Positions 63,470 to 64,000 of a stretch of 64,000 nt of DNA are shown one piece after another (position 1 is the stretch's first letter; each line of letters begins with the position of its first letter). This DNA is from an uncultured Prevotellaceae bacterium. GTDB taxonomy: Bacteria; Bacteroidota; Bacteroidia; Bacteroidales; Muribaculaceae. The notes under the pieces are model-generated. The model was not told the origin of the DNA, did not search any database, and saw only the letters and a list, made by a program, of their open reading frames with translations. The DNA is taken from the NCBI GenBank assembly GCA_900318645.1, contig ONLH01000010.1, positions 1 through 64,000 on the forward strand, given 5' to 3'. Made by a program: the position numbers and the translations under genes.

Positions 63470-64000
63470 TATCTTGTTTTGTCTTTTGTTCAGTAGTATT
63501 GAGGCTGCAGGGCAGGAGCAGGTGTCGATGTTTACGGTCGATGCGGGCTATGCTTCCATCCACGACAGCTACCTGACGCCCATCACCTACGACGGACTGG
63601 ACCTCGCACTGGGCTACGAGACGGTGCGGCCCCTGAAGGCGCGCCCCGAGACGTGGCTGTGGCAGCTCCAAGTGGGAGCAGACTACAACCACGTGGAAAA
63701 TCCAGCCAAGAACAACGACCTGGACAAGCTGATGGGTGACATCACCTTCGGCATGCAGCGGCAGTGGCGACAACTTGTTGCTCACCGTGTGGACGTGTCG
63801 GTGGGCCCGATGACCCAACTACGGGCGGGCATCGTCTATAACGAGGTCAACAGCAACAACCCTGTGTCCGTCAGGGCACACTGGAACGTGGGAGCCACTG
63901 CCATGGCAGCCTGGCACACGCGACTGCTGCGGAAACCCATCACGCTGCGCTACCAGATGCAGCTGCCCGTGGCGGGAGTATTTTTTGCACCGGAGTATGA
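63420..64000 (+). CDS. Outer-membrane DUF3316-like protein (partial, C-terminus off the right edge)
   Basis: The frame is open to the right edge. Residues such as GYASIHDSYLTPITYDGLDL and GDITFGMQRQWRQLV followed by beta-strand-like segments resemble DUF3316 proteins of Bacteroidetes, predicted to be outer-membrane barrels of unknown role. The start is uncertain. A TTG at 63420 gives MKKQRG plus a good signal peptide (CFPILFCLLFSSIEAAGQ), while the only upstream in-frame ATG, at 63315, would translate the composite palindrome. No other ATG occurs before 63528. Confidence 0.65.
   Translation, partial: MKKQRGCHSVYCTYCFPILFCLLFSSIEAAGQEQVSMFTVDAGYASIHDSYLTPITYDGLDLALGYETVRPLKARPETWLWQLQVGADYNHVENPAKNNDLDKLMGDITFGMQRQWRQLVAHRVDVSVGPMTQLRAGIVYNEVNSNNPVSVRAHWNVGATAMAAWHTRLLRKPITLRYQMQLPVAGVFFAPEY

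Overview
The window looks like a piece of a Bacteroidales chromosome, closest in style to Prevotellaceae or Muribaculaceae. Supporting signs are the many promoters of the form TAnnTTTG (the Bacteroidetes -7 box), A-rich leaders without Shine-Dalgarno motifs, and family-typical genes: DUF4271 next to hemD, a CBS-less KdsD, a BspA-like leucine-rich-repeat protein, dockerin-tailed secreted proteins, probable type IX secretion tails, a Wzi-like protein and the GlsA/GlsB glycine-lipid pair. All assignments come from reading the sequence and from remembered family features; no search was run.

Layout. 1-2858 is the end of an integrated mobile element (VirE-N/PriCT-2, DUF3987 and excisionase-like HTH genes, all on the minus strand). 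It is followed by an IS1595-like transposase gene whose catalytic residues appear lost (2980-3810) and a tRNA-Lys(CTT) gene (4036-4108). 4.3-7.0 kb holds two convergent PLP enzymes (PatB/MalY type, aspartate aminotransferase). 7.1-11.9 kb is a minus-strand operon of two secreted cohesin/dockerin-like proteins and an LpxL-type acyltransferase. 12.1-13.7 kb has a BASS-family transporter and a hotdog thioesterase. 13.9-17.3 kb is a minus-strand operon (GYF_2 protein, DUF2752, thyA, folA, lpxB), followed by pldA and a DUF554 gene. 19.1-25.2 kb has a GH89 alpha-N-acetylglucosaminidase, a LOG protein, DUF4271, hemD, rnpA, yidD and tatD. 25.2-28.2 kb has a lipoprotein, an outer-membrane barrel and a GT-C-like membrane protein. 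28.3-32.4 kb is a four-gene envelope operon (glsA-like, glsB-like, Wzi-like, lipocalin-like lipoprotein) behind three -7 boxes spaced exactly 77 bp. 32.5-44.9 kb carries a zinc peptidase, a phosphoethanolamine transferase, the LRR protein, pgeF, recF-DUF721-thioesterase, a DUF3667 gene, kdsD, a TPR-GDPD fusion and ribH. 45-56.8 kb carries agcS, glgB, creD, a fold-back insertion, a PKD protein, a U32 peptidase and mutS. 56.9-60.4 kb is a three-gene unit (unrecognised protein, MoxR-type ATPase, VWA protein). The window ends with parC and a partial outer-membrane gene (DUF3316-like).

Most genes are housekeeping or envelope functions. The parts least explained by known families are the intergenic sequences. 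Tandem heptamer arrays sit in the same orientation directly upstream of the -7 box of kdsD, mutS and parC, and others abut the start codons of ribH and the MoxR gene. A second class has a 9-bp period. There are nested composite palindromes at two distant loci, a tandem promoter triplication, a roughly 377-bp fold-back MITE with a 12-14 bp target duplication, and several apparently leaderless genes. Among proteins, the MoxR/VWA trio (with a duplicated-domain partner and a degenerate metallopeptidase motif) is the best candidate for an undescribed system.
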